Assembly: GCF_001612805.1 (NCBI RefSeq)
Contig: NZ_BDBD01000018.1
Location: 372,001-436,000 of the forward strand
Source: Nocardia coubleae NBRC 108252
Lineage (GTDB): Bacteria > Actinomycetota > Actinomycetes > Mycobacteriales > Mycobacteriaceae
DNA length: 64,000 bases
Direction of reading: 5' to 3'
Shown: one piece after another, positions 1 through 10,649 of the stretch
How the letters are laid out: every line of letters begins with the position of its first letter
Numbering within the stretch: position 1 is the stretch's first letter
Notes under the pieces: generated by a model
The model's input: only the letters and a program-made list of their open reading frames with translations
What the model was told of the DNA's origin: nothing
The model's database searches: none
Made by a program: the position numbers and the translations under genes

Positions 1-317
1 ACGAGCGCGGTGCGTAGCGCGGTGAACCCGCCCTGGGCGGTGCCGCCGACGATCGCGCGTTCGACGCCGAGCGCGTCGAGCACGGTCAGCGCGTCGCGGG
101 CGGCGGTCCAGTAGGTGAACGGTAGCCGCTGGTCCCTGGTGCGGCCGTGGCCGCGCGCGTCCCACGCGACGACCCGGAATTCGGGGGCGAGTGCCGTCTG
201 CTGCGCCTCGAACATCGTGCGGTCCATGAAGAATTCGTGGGCGAGCAACACCACCGGACCCGTGCCACCGCTGTCCTCGTAGTAGATGTCGGCATCGATC
301 GCGCGGGCGAATGGCAC
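1..317 (-). CDS. alpha/beta hydrolase, N-terminal part (gene runs off the window)
   Basis: The minus frame reads as an alpha/beta-hydrolase N-terminus: VVLLAHEFFMDRTMF (oxyanion-loop region), VVAWDARGHGRT, then GGTAQGG at the nucleophile elbow. The C-terminal half, with the catalytic His, lies outside the window. The residue at the nucleophile position is Ala where the family normally has Ser, so the protein may be non-hydrolytic or belong to an unusual branch. The start is uncertain: several GTG codons (around 341, 323 and 317) lie after an in-frame stop, and 317 gives the cleanest domain start. It diverges from guaA. The substrate cannot be inferred. Confidence 0.7.
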   Translation of the reverse strand, partial: MPFARAIDADIYYEDSGGTGPVVLLAHEFFMDRTMFEAQQTALAPEFRVVAWDARGHGRTRDQRLPFTYWTAARDALTVLDALGVERAIVGGTAQGGFTALRTAL

Positions 318-438
318 GAGCACGAGGATAGCCAGCACCACCCCGCCCCGCGCAAGGAATCACGGTGCGTCGTGGTCTGTCACAGCGTGGCGGGACACGG
401 GCATCGATGCCCCGTGCTCGGCCGTCTGTCACCCTCAC

Positions 439-444
439 TAAACT
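439..444 (+). promoter_or_regulatory. -10 element for a leaderless guaA transcript
   Basis: TAAACT matches the actinobacterial -10 TANNNT and ends six bases before the GTG start of guaA, and no good Shine-Dalgarno lies in between. That spacing puts the transcription start on the start codon, so the mRNA is predicted to be leaderless. Confidence 0.5.
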
Positions 445-450
445 GGGCAG

Positions 451-2023
<1,573 letters not shown>

Positions 2024-2044
2024 TCAGGGGTTGCCCCTGCAATA

Positions 2045-2074
2045 GAAATGGCCCGTCTGATGACGGGCCATTTC
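2045..2074. terminator. bidirectional terminator between guaA and the PspC operon
   Basis: A perfect 12-bp inverted repeat (GAAATGGCCCGT and its complement) surrounds a 6-nt loop and lies between convergent genes. A T-rich stretch follows on the plus strand (TTTCTCGTTT), so it can serve guaA and, read the other way, the 68-aa membrane protein. Confidence 0.8.
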
Positions 2075-2098
2075 TCGTTTCCGATGTCGTTGTTCTCG

Positions 2099-2305
2099 TC
2101 AGTGTCGTTTGCGGCGGGGGGAGAGGACGAGCAGCAGGCCGACGACGCTGGCCACGATCACCACGCCCCAGCCCATCGGTACGATGCCGCCGCCGTCGGG
2201 GGTCGGTGCGCCGAGCAGGGCCCACACGCTCACCGCGAGGGCGAGCAGGCCGGTGACGAGCAGGGAAAAGGCCGGGCGGCGTTCGGTTTCCGTCGAGTCA
2301 GCCAC
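2099..2305 (-). CDS. small two-helix membrane protein
   Basis: A 68-aa protein with two predicted transmembrane helices (about residues 12-33 and 42-62) and a short basic tail (SPRRKRH). The GTG start overlaps the stop of the upstream PspC/LiaF-like gene by 8 bp, which points to translational coupling and a shared role in envelope-stress signalling. No enzymatic motif is visible and the family is not one I can name. Confidence 0.7.
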   Translation of the reverse strand: MADSTETERRPAFSLLVTGLLALAVSVWALLGAPTPDGGGIVPMGWGVVIVASVVGLLLVLSPRRKRH

Positions 2306-4067
2306 GGGTCACCTCCACGTCGCCGAGGTGCATCGTGATGTGCAGGTCGAGGACCGGTGCGCCGGGGGTGTTCGGTCCGCTCAGGCCCTCGTCGCACGGG
2401 TTGTCGGCGACGCGGATGTCGCAGGTGGTGTTCACCGTCATCCCTTCTGGCAGCTTGATTTTCGTATCGCCGATGTTCACCGCGACCTCGACGCTTCGTG
2501 ATTCGGTGAGCGTGAGGCCGCGCAGATCCAATGTGCCCGAACCGATGTCGAGGGCGTATCGGGGCTGCAGTTCCTGCACGGAGGTCGGCGCCCACACGCG
2601 GTCACCCACATTGCCGCTGTTCTCGAAGTCGATCGGTCCGATCAGCGAGGCCAGCAGGACGAAGCCGGCCAGCGGTGCGGTGAGGACGAGCAGTCCGTAG
2701 CCGCGCCGCAGGAACGCGCCTGCGACGAGGCCGAGGCCGACGACGGCGAGGGCGAAGGCGGCGATGCGGGCGGGGGTCATCCATTCGACGCCCGACGCGG
2801 CGGCCGCACCCGCTGCCGCGGCGGCGAGGATGGACAGGCCGATGGTGATCGGCGTCAGCCGGGAGCGCGGGCGTTTCGGTGGTTGCGGGGCGACCGGGGC
2901 GAAGGTGGGGACGGCTTCGGGGAGTTCCCAGGCCAGCGGGGCCACGGCCAGGGGATCCCAGCCGGGTGGCACCTGGGCGCGTAGGTGGGGGCTGCCCGGG
3001 GTCTTGGGCAGGATCGCGGTGTCGCCGATCGTCGACAGGCCGGTCGGTTCAGCGTGTGCGGCCGGCTCGGGTTTCGCGAGATCGATGATTGATCGGTCGT
3101 CGCCGGACTCGTGCCCTGCGGTCGGTGTTGCGTCCGCCGTCGGCGCCGGTCGGAGGTGGGCGTCTGCTGCCGATGCCTCTCGGTTGTCCACGACCGTTCC
3201 CGAGGCCTCCTGGATGCCGGCGTCTGTTGTCGGCGTCGTCCCGAATTCGTCAGGTTTCGGTGCGTCCGCGAGTTCTGCGTCGATGGGCGCGCGAGCATCG
3301 GCGTGCTCGGAAGGTGCAGTGCTGCCGGTAGATTCGGCATCTTCCGGGGCGGGCACGGTTTCGCCGACGGTGGTCGACGACTGTGGTGGCACGGCGTCGC
3401 TGTGCTTGTGCAGTACTACCGTCTCGGCCTCGTCGACCCGCAGCAACGGCATGGGTTCCGCTGTCGCCGCGCGGTTTTCCGTGCGGGGGAGCACGGTCGT
3501 CGCCGGATCGGGGACGTAGGCGTCGGGGAGTTTGGTGTACGGCGTGTACATCCCCTCGGCGGTGTACGGGTACATCGCGTTCGGGTAGCCCGCGCCCGGG
3601 TAACCGGTGGTGCCGAGCGGGGCGGGACGGCTGTCGAAGCCGGCGGGCAGCTCGGGATGGCGCAGATAGAGCATCCACCACCCGGCCAGCATCAGACCCA
3701 TGCTGATCACGCCGCCACCGCCGAGCCCTAACCCCATCGGGCCCATGGTCGACACCGCGATGGCCAGCGCCACGATCAACACGATCGTCTTGGTCTGCGA
3801 ATGCGACCCACGCCCGCTGAGCGACTCGGCCGCCGACGCTTCGTTGCCCGCGGAGCCGAGCACCAGCCACGCCAGCAGATACAGGATGATCCCCGCCCCG
3901 CCGAAAATGGTCGACACCACGAACGCCACCCGCAACAGCACCGGATCCACGCCGTAGCGCAACCCGAACCCGGCGGCCACACCGGCGATCGGCCCCTGCC
4001 GGGGCAGCCGGACGGGCCGCGTGTGCCACATCTGCTGAACCTGATCGCCGAAGCTCGTTCTGCTCAT
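2298..4067 (-). CDS. PspC-domain protein with LiaF-like C-terminal domain
   Basis: A 589-aa membrane protein. Residues 15-80 form a PspC domain (GPIAGVAAGFGLRYGVDPVLLRVAFV, then a hydrophobic hairpin). More transmembrane segments lie around 100-135, followed by a long low-complexity Ala/Pro/Thr linker and further helices near 395-460. The last 90 residues (LDIGSGTLDLRGL ... LHITMHLGDVEVTRG) are a beta-rich segment like the C-terminal domain of LiaF-type proteins. Such proteins inhibit or sense for a LiaS-type kinase in cell-envelope stress responses. A PspC-fused kinase and a LuxR-type regulator sit 5-7 kb away. The start is Met4 of the longest frame (MSRTSFGDQ), which matches family N-termini; the upstream ATG at 4076 is the alternative. 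Confidence 0.85.
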   Translation of the reverse strand: MSRTSFGDQVQQMWHTRPVRLPRQGPIAGVAAGFGLRYGVDPVLLRVAFVVSTIFGGAGIILYLLAWLVLGSAGNEASAAESLSGRGSHSQTKTIVLIVALAIAVSTMGPMGLGLGGGGVISMGLMLAGWWMLYLRHPELPAGFDSRPAPLGTTGYPGAGYPNAMYPYTAEGMYTPYTKLPDAYVPDPATTVLPRTENRAATAEPMPLLRVDEAETVVLHKHSDAVPPQSSTTVGETVPAPEDAESTGSTAPSEHADARAPIDAELADAPKPDEFGTTPTTDAGIQEASGTVVDNREASAADAHLRPAPTADATPTAGHESGDDRSIIDLAKPEPAAHAEPTGLSTIGDTAILPKTPGSPHLRAQVPPGWDPLAVAPLAWELPEAVPTFAPVAPQPPKRPRSRLTPITIGLSILAAAAAGAAAASGVEWMTPARIAAFALAVVGLGLVAGAFLRRGYGLLVLTAPLAGFVLLASLIGPIDFENSGNVGDRVWAPTSVQELQPRYALDIGSGTLDLRGLTLTESRSVEVAVNIGDTKIKLPEGMTVNTTCDIRVADNPCDEGLSGPNTPGAPVLDLHITMHLGDVEVTRG

Positions 4068-4133
4068 GGGTTCCATGGTGTGCTGCGCGACCCCTCGACC
4101 GCATCGGGGGGAACCCTGAAAATTGCCCGGGGT

Positions 4134-7100
4134 TCAGGAACAGGGTGCGCGGTAGGGGCCGTTGGCGACGTGCGTGCGCCAGACCGCCTCGGTGAGCATG
4201 CCTGTGCTCGCGCAGATGCGGGTGGCGACGGCTTCGGGGTCGAGGTCCCAGACGCCGAACTGGCCGTCGTCGGTGACGAGCACGAGCTGTTCGCCTCGTG
4301 GGTGCATCGTCACCAGTGTGTCGCGGCCGTCGGCAGGCCCGATGGGGCCGCTGCGTCGACGCGGTGCCCGCAGGTCGTTGAGGTCCCACACGATGGCTGT
4401 TCCGTTGTCGTTCGCGACCGCCAGATCGGTTCCGTCGGCGTCGGCGGAGATCTGATCGATCGGCGCGATTTCGGTGCGAACCGCATCGATGAGCGGGGTG
4501 AACGAGTCAGGCTCGTCGGTGTCCCATAAACCGAAGCGGTCGCCTCGGCTGACGGCTACGGTCCGGGTGCCGGGCAGGAATCGTGACGGCCGGAACGAAT
4601 CTGTCAGGCCCACCTCGGCGTCGGCGAGCACCCGCGGGTGCGCCGGATCGTCCAGATTCCAGATCTGGCGAAAGATGGTCGACGGTCGGTCGCTCTGGTG
4701 GCTGTCGCGGAGTATCAGTTCCAGGCGGCTACCGTCGGTGCTGATACGGGCTTCGAAGACTTCGCCTATCCGTGCCGTGATCGGTGGGCCGAGCGGCGCG
4801 GGTGCCGCGCGGTCGGTGACATCCCACACCTGGACCGTGGTGCGATCGGTGACCAGCATTCTGTTGCCCTGGACCGTCGAGTAGCGGCCCTGACCTATCT
4901 GCCAAGCGGGCAACATGCGCGGATGGCGCGGGTCTGCCAGATCGAAAACAACCCGTCGTCCGCCCGTATGGTCGTGCGCGGTCAGGGTGCGACCGTCCGG
5001 GCTCAGTGCGACGTCGGCCAGCCATGGCATTCGAGTTGTCGCTATGCGGACCGGGCGACGGATATCGCTGGTATCCCAGACCGAAACCCCATCGGCGCGG
5101 CTCGGTACCGCCATGCGGTTGCCGCTGCTGTCGAAGACGGGGCGAAATCCAGCCGCGATCACCTCGATCGTCGAGCGGGGCAATGTCCAGATGCGCAATA
5201 GTCCGTCGTCACCACCGCCGATCAACGCCGGTTCACCAGGGAGAAAAGCCATGACTCGCGGGCCGCCGCCGCAGAGGGACAGCCAGGCTTGGGGGCAGGC
5301 GGCAGGGTTCACCGAAAGCGCTGGACCGGCCGGGGAGGGTTGGGTCGGATCGGCGATATTCCACAGCCGTGCGGCTTTGTCGGACCCGGTGGCGAGTAGG
5401 TTTCCGCTCGGATGGAAGGCGATCGAAACTATCCCGTCGCCGTCGACTTTGGTCGACGTCCCGTATGCGCGTGGGTGAGATCTGTCGGTGATATCGAAGA
5501 GCTTCAACTGGCTCGACGGCACGCGGGTCGGGTCGCCGGACATGTAGGTGACGGTGGCCAGGCGGGTACCGTCCGGGCTGAGCGCGAAGGCTTCCAGGAA
5601 GTCCGAGCCCGAGGTTTGTATTGGTTCGCCGAGCGGCCGCGCGGTCGCTGTATCCCACAAGTGCACGGTGTCGGGGGTGGCGCTTTCTGTGGTGTGGGTG
5701 CCTACCGCGAACACTGTTCCACCCGGAACGAATTCGACGGTGTGCAGTTCGCCGGGCAGTGTCCTGACCGCGATAGGCACCGGGTGCGGCCGATCCCGGA
5801 TATCCCACAGCGTCAATGTCGAGGCGCTGACGTTCACGAGTCTGGTTCCGGTCGGGTCGACCGCGATGCCCTCGGCCCGTTCGGTGTCGAGCGTATGGAC
5901 CAGGCGCGGGGATTCCGGCCGGGCGAGATCCCACAGTTGGGTACCGGAGCGTCCGCGCGTGACCGCGTCCGTGCTGCCCGGAACGAAGGCGAGCTTGTCG
6001 ATCACCGTGCCGAGGGAGGTGGGAAGGCGTCGGGGTCGAGTGGGTTCGCTTAGGTCCCAGAACGCCGCATGGCCGCCTAGATCGATCGAGACCAACAGCG
6101 CGTCGGTCGCACGCAGGGCCAGGGTGGAGATCCGCTGATCATGCGCGGGTAGGGCGACAGTGAGCGGCGAGCCCTGGCTGTTCAGCAGCAGATCGCGGGT
6201 GGTGTCGTCGGGGCGGAGGCGGTACGCGGCAAGCAGGAACTGAGCCGAGACGGACGGATCGGTGGTTTTGGTGCGCTGGGCGGCGGCTACCAGTTCGGCA
6301 TAGTCGCGGTCGAGCGCCCGCTGATCGGCGAGCCGGGTGCGGTCGAAGGCGATCACACCGGTGGCGAGCAGGGCGAATACCACCATGATCGCGACGATCC
6401 GCCGCCGGTTGCCGTTGCGCGCTGCCCGCCGTGAGGCATACAGAAAAGCACGTACCTGCGGGTTGTCGCGGGCGTAGCCGATGTGTTCGCCCGCCCGGTC
6501 GAGCCGGGTACCCCGATACAGCAGCCCCGGATCCTGCCCGGCGGCTGTCCACTCGGTCGCGTCGCGCTCGAGCCGTTGGCGGACGGCGTGCCCCACCCGG
6601 TCGGCATCGATCCAGCCCCGCAGCCGTGGCCAGGCCGTGAGCACGATCTCGTGGGTGAGCTGCACGGAGCTGGCGTCGACGGTGACGATTCGGCTGGCGG
6701 CGAGCACGTCGAGCGCTTGCGCAGCCGCCGCGGAATTCCCACTGCGACCGAGCAATTCGACGCGGTCGACGGTGCGCCGGGTGTCGCGGGTGTCCTGCCC
6801 GACGGTCACCAGGGCCCCGAGCAACTCCTGGGCGGCGATCTGCTGCGCCCCGGTGAGCTCGCTCCACGCGAGTTCGGCGGTCTCCGCGACCGATCCCGCG
6901 ACACCGCCGGCCTTGCGATATCCGGCCACGGTGAGCTTGCGCCCCTCCCGCTGCTGCCAGGTCGTGGCCATCACGTGTGACAGCAGCGGCAGCGTGCCGG
7001 GGTCGTAACCGTCGAGATGCTCACCGAGCCCGCGTAATTCGGCGAGAACCAGCTCGGCGAGCCCGGATTCGAGGGTGAGCCCGGCGGCAGCGGCAGGACC

Positions 7101-7958
7101 GGTGATCGCGCGGGAAACCTCGTCCATCGACATGGCGCCGAGCAGATAGCTGTTGTGCTGCAAACTGTTCCGTAGCACGGGGTAGTGCAGACACGGTTCG
7201 TAGAAGTCGGCGCGCAGGGCCAGGACCACTGTGCGTGGATCGGTGTCGCGGGTGGTGAGTTCGGTGAGTGAGGTCAGGAACGCCGAACGCTCGGCCTCGT
7301 CCTGACACAGTGTGAACAGCTCTTCGAACTGGTCGACGATCAGCACCGCCGGATCGTCGCCGAGTGCGGCGTCGAGTGCGGCGGCCGGTGTCGCGCCCGG
7401 TGTGATGGTGGCTGCGGTCAGGTCGATGGCCGGGCGCAGACCCGCGGCGAGCAGCGAGGACTTGCCCGCCCCCGACGCCCCGATCAGCACGACGACGCCC
7501 GTGGTGTCGCGGACCAGCTCGGCAAAATCGGCGGTGGCCTGTTCGCGTCCGAAGAACAAGGTGTGCTCCTCGGGTCGGTAGGCGCGCAGGCCGGGGTACG
7601 GGCAGGTGTGGTCGTCGCCCGCCGTCGTCGTCCAGGTGACCGATTCCTTCCACAGCCGTCGCCATTCGTGCGGATCGGCGAGGGCGCGTGGCAGGTCGCG
7701 CTGGGCCTTCTCGGTCATCTCGACGAGCGTGAGGACCACGGGCAGCAGGGATTCGAAGCGGGCGGGAACATTGCGGCCGGCTTTCCAGTCGCTGATCCGC
7801 TGCGCCGACGGCGTGCCCGACTGGGCGCCGCGCATGCGCCGCTCGGTGGCCGCGGCGACCCGGCGCAGGGTCGGGTTGCCCGCCGCGGCGTAGAGCTCGC
7901 CGAATCGCTGGGCGAAAAGCGCACGTGGCGACGAGATCTCGCTGTCGACGACAGTCAA
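4134..7958 (-). CDS. XRE-nSTAND NTPase-WD40 membrane protein
   Basis: A 1274-aa signalling ATPase. Residues 8-85 resemble an XRE-type helix-turn-helix (FGELYAAAGNPTLRRVAAATERR ... QRISDWKAGRNVPAR). An nSTAND1-type NTPase follows, introduced by CPYPGLRAYRPEEHTLFFGRE, with Walker A GASGAGKSS at about 160-168 and Walker B AVLIVDQFEELF. One transmembrane helix lies near residues 520-537. The rest, from about 585, is a beta-propeller with WD-like strands (VHLWDT, ARLWNI, GVWDLD). STAND proteins are usually ligand-triggered oligomerising switches, and some act in antiviral defence; the role here is unknown. The TTG start is chosen because a GGGGGG ribosome site precedes it and homology begins there; the longer open frame would run into the porin gene. 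Confidence 0.85.
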   Translation of the reverse strand: MTVVDSEISSPRALFAQRFGELYAAAGNPTLRRVAAATERRMRGAQSGTPSAQRISDWKAGRNVPARFESLLPVVLTLVEMTEKAQRDLPRALADPHEWRRLWKESVTWTTTAGDDHTCPYPGLRAYRPEEHTLFFGREQATADFAELVRDTTGVVVLIGASGAGKSSLLAAGLRPAIDLTAATITPGATPAAALDAALGDDPAVLIVDQFEELFTLCQDEAERSAFLTSLTELTTRDTDPRTVVLALRADFYEPCLHYPVLRNSLQHNSYLLGAMSMDEVSRAITGPAAAAGLTLESGLAELVLAELRGLGEHLDGYDPGTLPLLSHVMATTWQQREGRKLTVAGYRKAGGVAGSVAETAELAWSELTGAQQIAAQELLGALVTVGQDTRDTRRTVDRVELLGRSGNSAAAAQALDVLAASRIVTVDASSVQLTHEIVLTAWPRLRGWIDADRVGHAVRQRLERDATEWTAAGQDPGLLYRGTRLDRAGEHIGYARDNPQVRAFLYASRRAARNGNRRRIVAIMVVFALLATGVIAFDRTRLADQRALDRDYAELVAAAQRTKTTDPSVSAQFLLAAYRLRPDDTTRDLLLNSQGSPLTVALPAHDQRISTLALRATDALLVSIDLGGHAAFWDLSEPTRPRRLPTSLGTVIDKLAFVPGSTDAVTRGRSGTQLWDLARPESPRLVHTLDTERAEGIAVDPTGTRLVNVSASTLTLWDIRDRPHPVPIAVRTLPGELHTVEFVPGGTVFAVGTHTTESATPDTVHLWDTATARPLGEPIQTSGSDFLEAFALSPDGTRLATVTYMSGDPTRVPSSQLKLFDITDRSHPRAYGTSTKVDGDGIVSIAFHPSGNLLATGSDKAARLWNIADPTQPSPAGPALSVNPAACPQAWLSLCGGGPRVMAFLPGEPALIGGGDDGLLRIWTLPRSTIEVIAAGFRPVFDSSGNRMAVPSRADGVSVWDTSDIRRPVRIATTRMPWLADVALSPDGRTLTAHDHTGGRRVVFDLADPRHPRMLPAWQIGQGRYSTVQGNRMLVTDRTTVQVWDVTDRAAPAPLGPPITARIGEVFEARISTDGSRLELILRDSHQSDRPSTIFRQIWNLDDPAHPRVLADAEVGLTDSFRPSRFLPGTRTVAVSRGDRFGLWDTDEPDSFTPLIDAVRTEIAPIDQISADADGTDLAVANDNGTAIVWDLNDLRAPRRRSGPIGPADGRDTLVTMHPRGEQLVLVTDDGQFGVWDLDPEAVATRICASTGMLTEAVWRTHVANGPYRAPCS

Positions 7959-8010
7959 CGAACCCCCCGTTCGATGAAAAGATGACCACCGCAATGATAT
8001 TCGCCCGGCT

Positions 8011-8040
8011 CGGGAACCCGGCGCGGGTGCCGGGTTCCCG
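8011..8040. terminator. GC-rich hairpin after the porin gene
   Basis: A perfect 12-bp stem (CGGGAACCCGGC) with a 6-nt loop lies just past the porin stop codon and before the nSTAND gene start. It has no T tract, so it may act as a weak terminator or RNA stabiliser. Confidence 0.5.
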
Positions 8041-8046
8041 GTTCGG

Positions 8047-8676
8047 CTACAGGAACATGGTGTCGCCGAAGACCGAGTTCGTGGCCTCCACCTGACCGGT
8101 TCCGGCGGTGACCGTCGCCCAGGAGTAGACATTGAGCGGACCGCCGCAGTTGCCGACCATCAGGTGGAAGTCGCGGTTCACCAGGTAGGTGGTGCCCGAG
8201 CTCAACGGCATCGATCCCATGTCGATCTTCTTGATCTCGCCGGGGGCCATCGACAGGCTCAGGTTCAGACCCGCCGAGATCGACGGACCGATATCGACCG
8301 AGCCGTCGGGACCCGACGAGCCGAATCCGACGCTCGCCCCCGCATCCACCGAGATCCCGCCGTCGAGGCCGACCGACAATTCCAGGTCGACGGCACAGGC
8401 CACGAGGTAACCGGAGCTGAGGTCACCGGTCGCGCCGGGCGGTGCGGTGACGTAGGCGGTGTTGTTCAGGAACACCTCGCGGTTGGTCGGCATGGCGTTG
8501 AGCGGGGGGACCAGCCGGTAGGACTGGTCGGTATGGCCGATGGTGAGCTGGAAGCCCTCGGGGCCGTGGTAGGTCGATTCGTGCGGTGCCATCGGCGTGG
8601 CCGAGGCGATCGGTGTCATCCCGAGAGTGCTCAGTCCGATGGTCGCGGCACCCAGCACGGTGGTGATGATGTTCAC
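8047..8676 (-). CDS. MspA-family outer-membrane porin
   Basis: A 209-aa precursor with a Sec signal peptide (cleavage after PIASA, about residue 26) and the MspA pattern: SYRLVPPLNAMPTNREVFLNNTAYV, a Gly/Asp/Ser-rich beta region with alternating hydrophobicity, and LMVGNCGGPLNVYSWATVTA near the end. MspA proteins form octameric channels in the mycolic-acid outer membrane for small hydrophilic solutes. The GTG start has an excellent GGGGAGG ribosome site. The gene is divergent from the sensor-kinase gene. It marks the organism as a mycolate producer. Confidence 0.88.
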   Translation of the reverse strand: MNIITTVLGAATIGLSTLGMTPIASATPMAPHESTYHGPEGFQLTIGHTDQSYRLVPPLNAMPTNREVFLNNTAYVTAPPGATGDLSSGYLVACAVDLELSVGLDGGISVDAGASVGFGSSGPDGSVDIGPSISAGLNLSLSMAPGEIKKIDMGSMPLSSGTTYLVNRDFHLMVGNCGGPLNVYSWATVTAGTGQVEATNSVFGDTMFL

Positions 8677-8990
8677 GTGTTCCTCCCCTGAAGCGGCGGC
8701 CGTGGTTCCGGCCTGCCATCAACGTAGGAAGATCATCTGTGCCCGGGCTTTCGAAATACCGGTGTGATCGCTGAAAGCCCTGCTGGGGGCGGCACTTTCG
8801 GTTTTCCGGTCCGGCATTCGCCGACGGTTCTATTCGGCCGCACCGGTTTGCGGATAGCCGCAGGTCATCGCTGATTTTTGTCCGGACCGGACAGGGTGCG
8901 CCGCAGGTCGGCACGGAATCGGGGACATCGGGGCACAGATCAGGGTCTTTCCTGATGTCGGCTACCGCTCCCGCGTGCCAGTATCGAAGT
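8677..8990. promoter_or_regulatory. divergent promoter region, porin / sensor kinase
   Basis: No gene is seen in these 314 bp. Two dyads stand out: TGTCCGGACCGGACA at 8879-8893 (7-bp arms round one base), and ATCAGG-N6-CCTGAT at 8939-8956, about 35 bp before the kinase start. Either could be an operator for the neighbouring response regulator; that assignment is inference. Confidence 0.45.
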
Positions 8991-10628
8991 ATGGATCCGT
9001 CTGTTCCCACCCGCACCGCCGCCCAGGGGCTACCCGGGCCCGGCTTCGCCCCCGGGATCAACGGCTCCGCGCGCATGCCGGGGCCCGTGGCGCCTCGGCC
9101 GAGCGGCAGGCGGTATCGCGAAGCTGTCCGGCAGTACCGCCGAGCGCAGCAGTTCGGTGCCGGCCCGGAGTACGGCGGGGCTCAGCAGTACGGTGTCGCC
9201 CAGCAGTACCGGCCTGGCGTGCAGTACCCCACGCCACCGCCGTACCGTCCGGCCGTCGGCTACTCGCCGGTCCCGCCGCAGGGTTACGGCGTGCCGCGCG
9301 GGTATCTCCCCGGTGTGCTTCCGGTTCCCGCGTCCGAACCCGGCGACCCGGCGTCGCCGACGACTCCCCGGCTGGTCCGGCGGACCGGTGGCCGGGTGAT
9401 CGGTGGCGTCGCGGGCGGCCTGGCCGACCACCTGGGTGTCGACGTGTTCAAGGTGCGGCTGGCGTTCGTACTGCTGTCCGCGCTGGTCGGCGCGGGCCTG
9501 GTGGCCTACGGCCTGCTGTGGATCTTCACCCCGGCCGGTGGCGACGCGACCGCACCCACCGGTGACGAGCGCAGGCAGGCGATCGGGCTCGCGCTGCTCG
9601 GGATGGTGCTCGCGGTCACCGTCGGCTGGTTGTTCCAGGGCACGGCGGCGAAGGTGATCGTGCCGGTCGTCGTCGTCGCGGTCGGCGCCGCCCTGGTGTG
9701 GCGTGAATACGATGTGGCCGCGCCGGGACCGCGGGCGCTGTTCGGGTTGCCCGCGCGACCATCGGTGGTCACCTGGTCGCGCATCGTGGCCGGGGCGACG
9801 CTGATCGTGTTCGGCCTCGGCGTCGTCGTGCTGGCCCGCATCGACCTGAGCTCGCTCGGTTCGGCCTTGATCGCGGTGGCGGTCACCCTGGTCGGCGCCG
9901 GCCTGCTCACGGTGCCGCTGTGGCTGCGCATGGTCCGCGCCCTCAACGCCGAACGCGGCGCCCGCATCCGCAACGAGGAGCGCGAGGAGATCGCCTCCCA
10001 CCTGCACGACTCGGTGCTGCAAACCCTCGCGCTGATCCAGCGGCAAGCCGAAGATCCCCAGGAAGTGTTGCGCCTGGCTCGCAGCCAGGAACGCGAACTG
10101 CGCAAATGGCTCTTCGACGATGCCGCGCCCGCGCATTCGAGCCTGTCCGCGGCCCTGCGCACCATCGCCGGTGAGGTGGAGGACCAGCACGGCGTGAAGG
10201 TCACCCCCGTCACCGTCGGCGATGTCGCGATGGACCCCGGTGACACCGGCGCCGGGCTGCCCAAGGAGCACTTCACGGCCCTGCTCGGTGCTACCCGCGA
10301 GGCACTGGTCAACGCGGCCAAGCACGCCGACGTGCCCGAGATCGACCTGTTCGCCGAAACCGAACCGCACCAGGTGAGCATCTTCGTGCGCGACCGCGGC
10401 GCCGGTTTCGACGTGTCGTCGGTACCCACCGACCGGCGCGGGATCGCCAAGTCGATCTGCGCGCGCGTCGAGCGGCGCGGCGGTACCGCCGAGATCGACT
10501 CGACCGTCGGGCGCGGTACCGAGGTGCGGATCGTCATGCCGCGCACCGACTCCGGTTCCTCCGAGCCGAGCGGCGAGGAACAGCCGACCGACGCCGATTC
10601 GCCGACCGTCGCTCTGCGTCTGGACTAG
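8991..10628 (+). CDS. PspC-domain sensor histidine kinase (NarL/LiaS type)
   Basis: A 545-aa kinase. A Pro/Gln/Tyr-rich N-terminus (residues 1-115) leads into a PspC domain (RRTGGRVIGGVAGGLADHLGVDVFKVRLAFV, about 122-155), then five or six transmembrane segments up to about 320. The HisKA_3 helix has the phospho-acceptor His in REEIASHLHDSVLQTL, followed by a HATPase domain with REALVNAAKHA and RDRGAGFDV. It is expected to phosphorylate the regulator encoded 276 bp downstream and to sense envelope stress. The ATG at 8991 is preferred; an in-frame ATG at 8955 lies inside the upstream dyad. Confidence 0.87.
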   Translation: MDPSVPTRTAAQGLPGPGFAPGINGSARMPGPVAPRPSGRRYREAVRQYRRAQQFGAGPEYGGAQQYGVAQQYRPGVQYPTPPPYRPAVGYSPVPPQGYGVPRGYLPGVLPVPASEPGDPASPTTPRLVRRTGGRVIGGVAGGLADHLGVDVFKVRLAFVLLSALVGAGLVAYGLLWIFTPAGGDATAPTGDERRQAIGLALLGMVLAVTVGWLFQGTAAKVIVPVVVVAVGAALVWREYDVAAPGPRALFGLPARPSVVTWSRIVAGATLIVFGLGVVVLARIDLSSLGSALIAVAVTLVGAGLLTVPLWLRMVRALNAERGARIRNEEREEIASHLHDSVLQTLALIQRQAEDPQEVLRLARSQERELRKWLFDDAAPAHSSLSAALRTIAGEVEDQHGVKVTPVTVGDVAMDPGDTGAGLPKEHFTALLGATREALVNAAKHADVPEIDLFAETEPHQVSIFVRDRGAGFDVSSVPTDRRGIAKSICARVERRGGTAEIDSTVGRGTEVRIVMPRTDSGSSEPSGEEQPTDADSPTVALRLD

Positions 10629-10649
10629 GCGCACCGTGATCATCCGGTC

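Noticed and set aside
7959..8132. N-terminal extension of the nSTAND protein by 58 residues
   Set aside because: The extension runs into the porin gene, is Arg/Pro/Ser-rich without homology, and a good ribosome site precedes the TTG at 7958.
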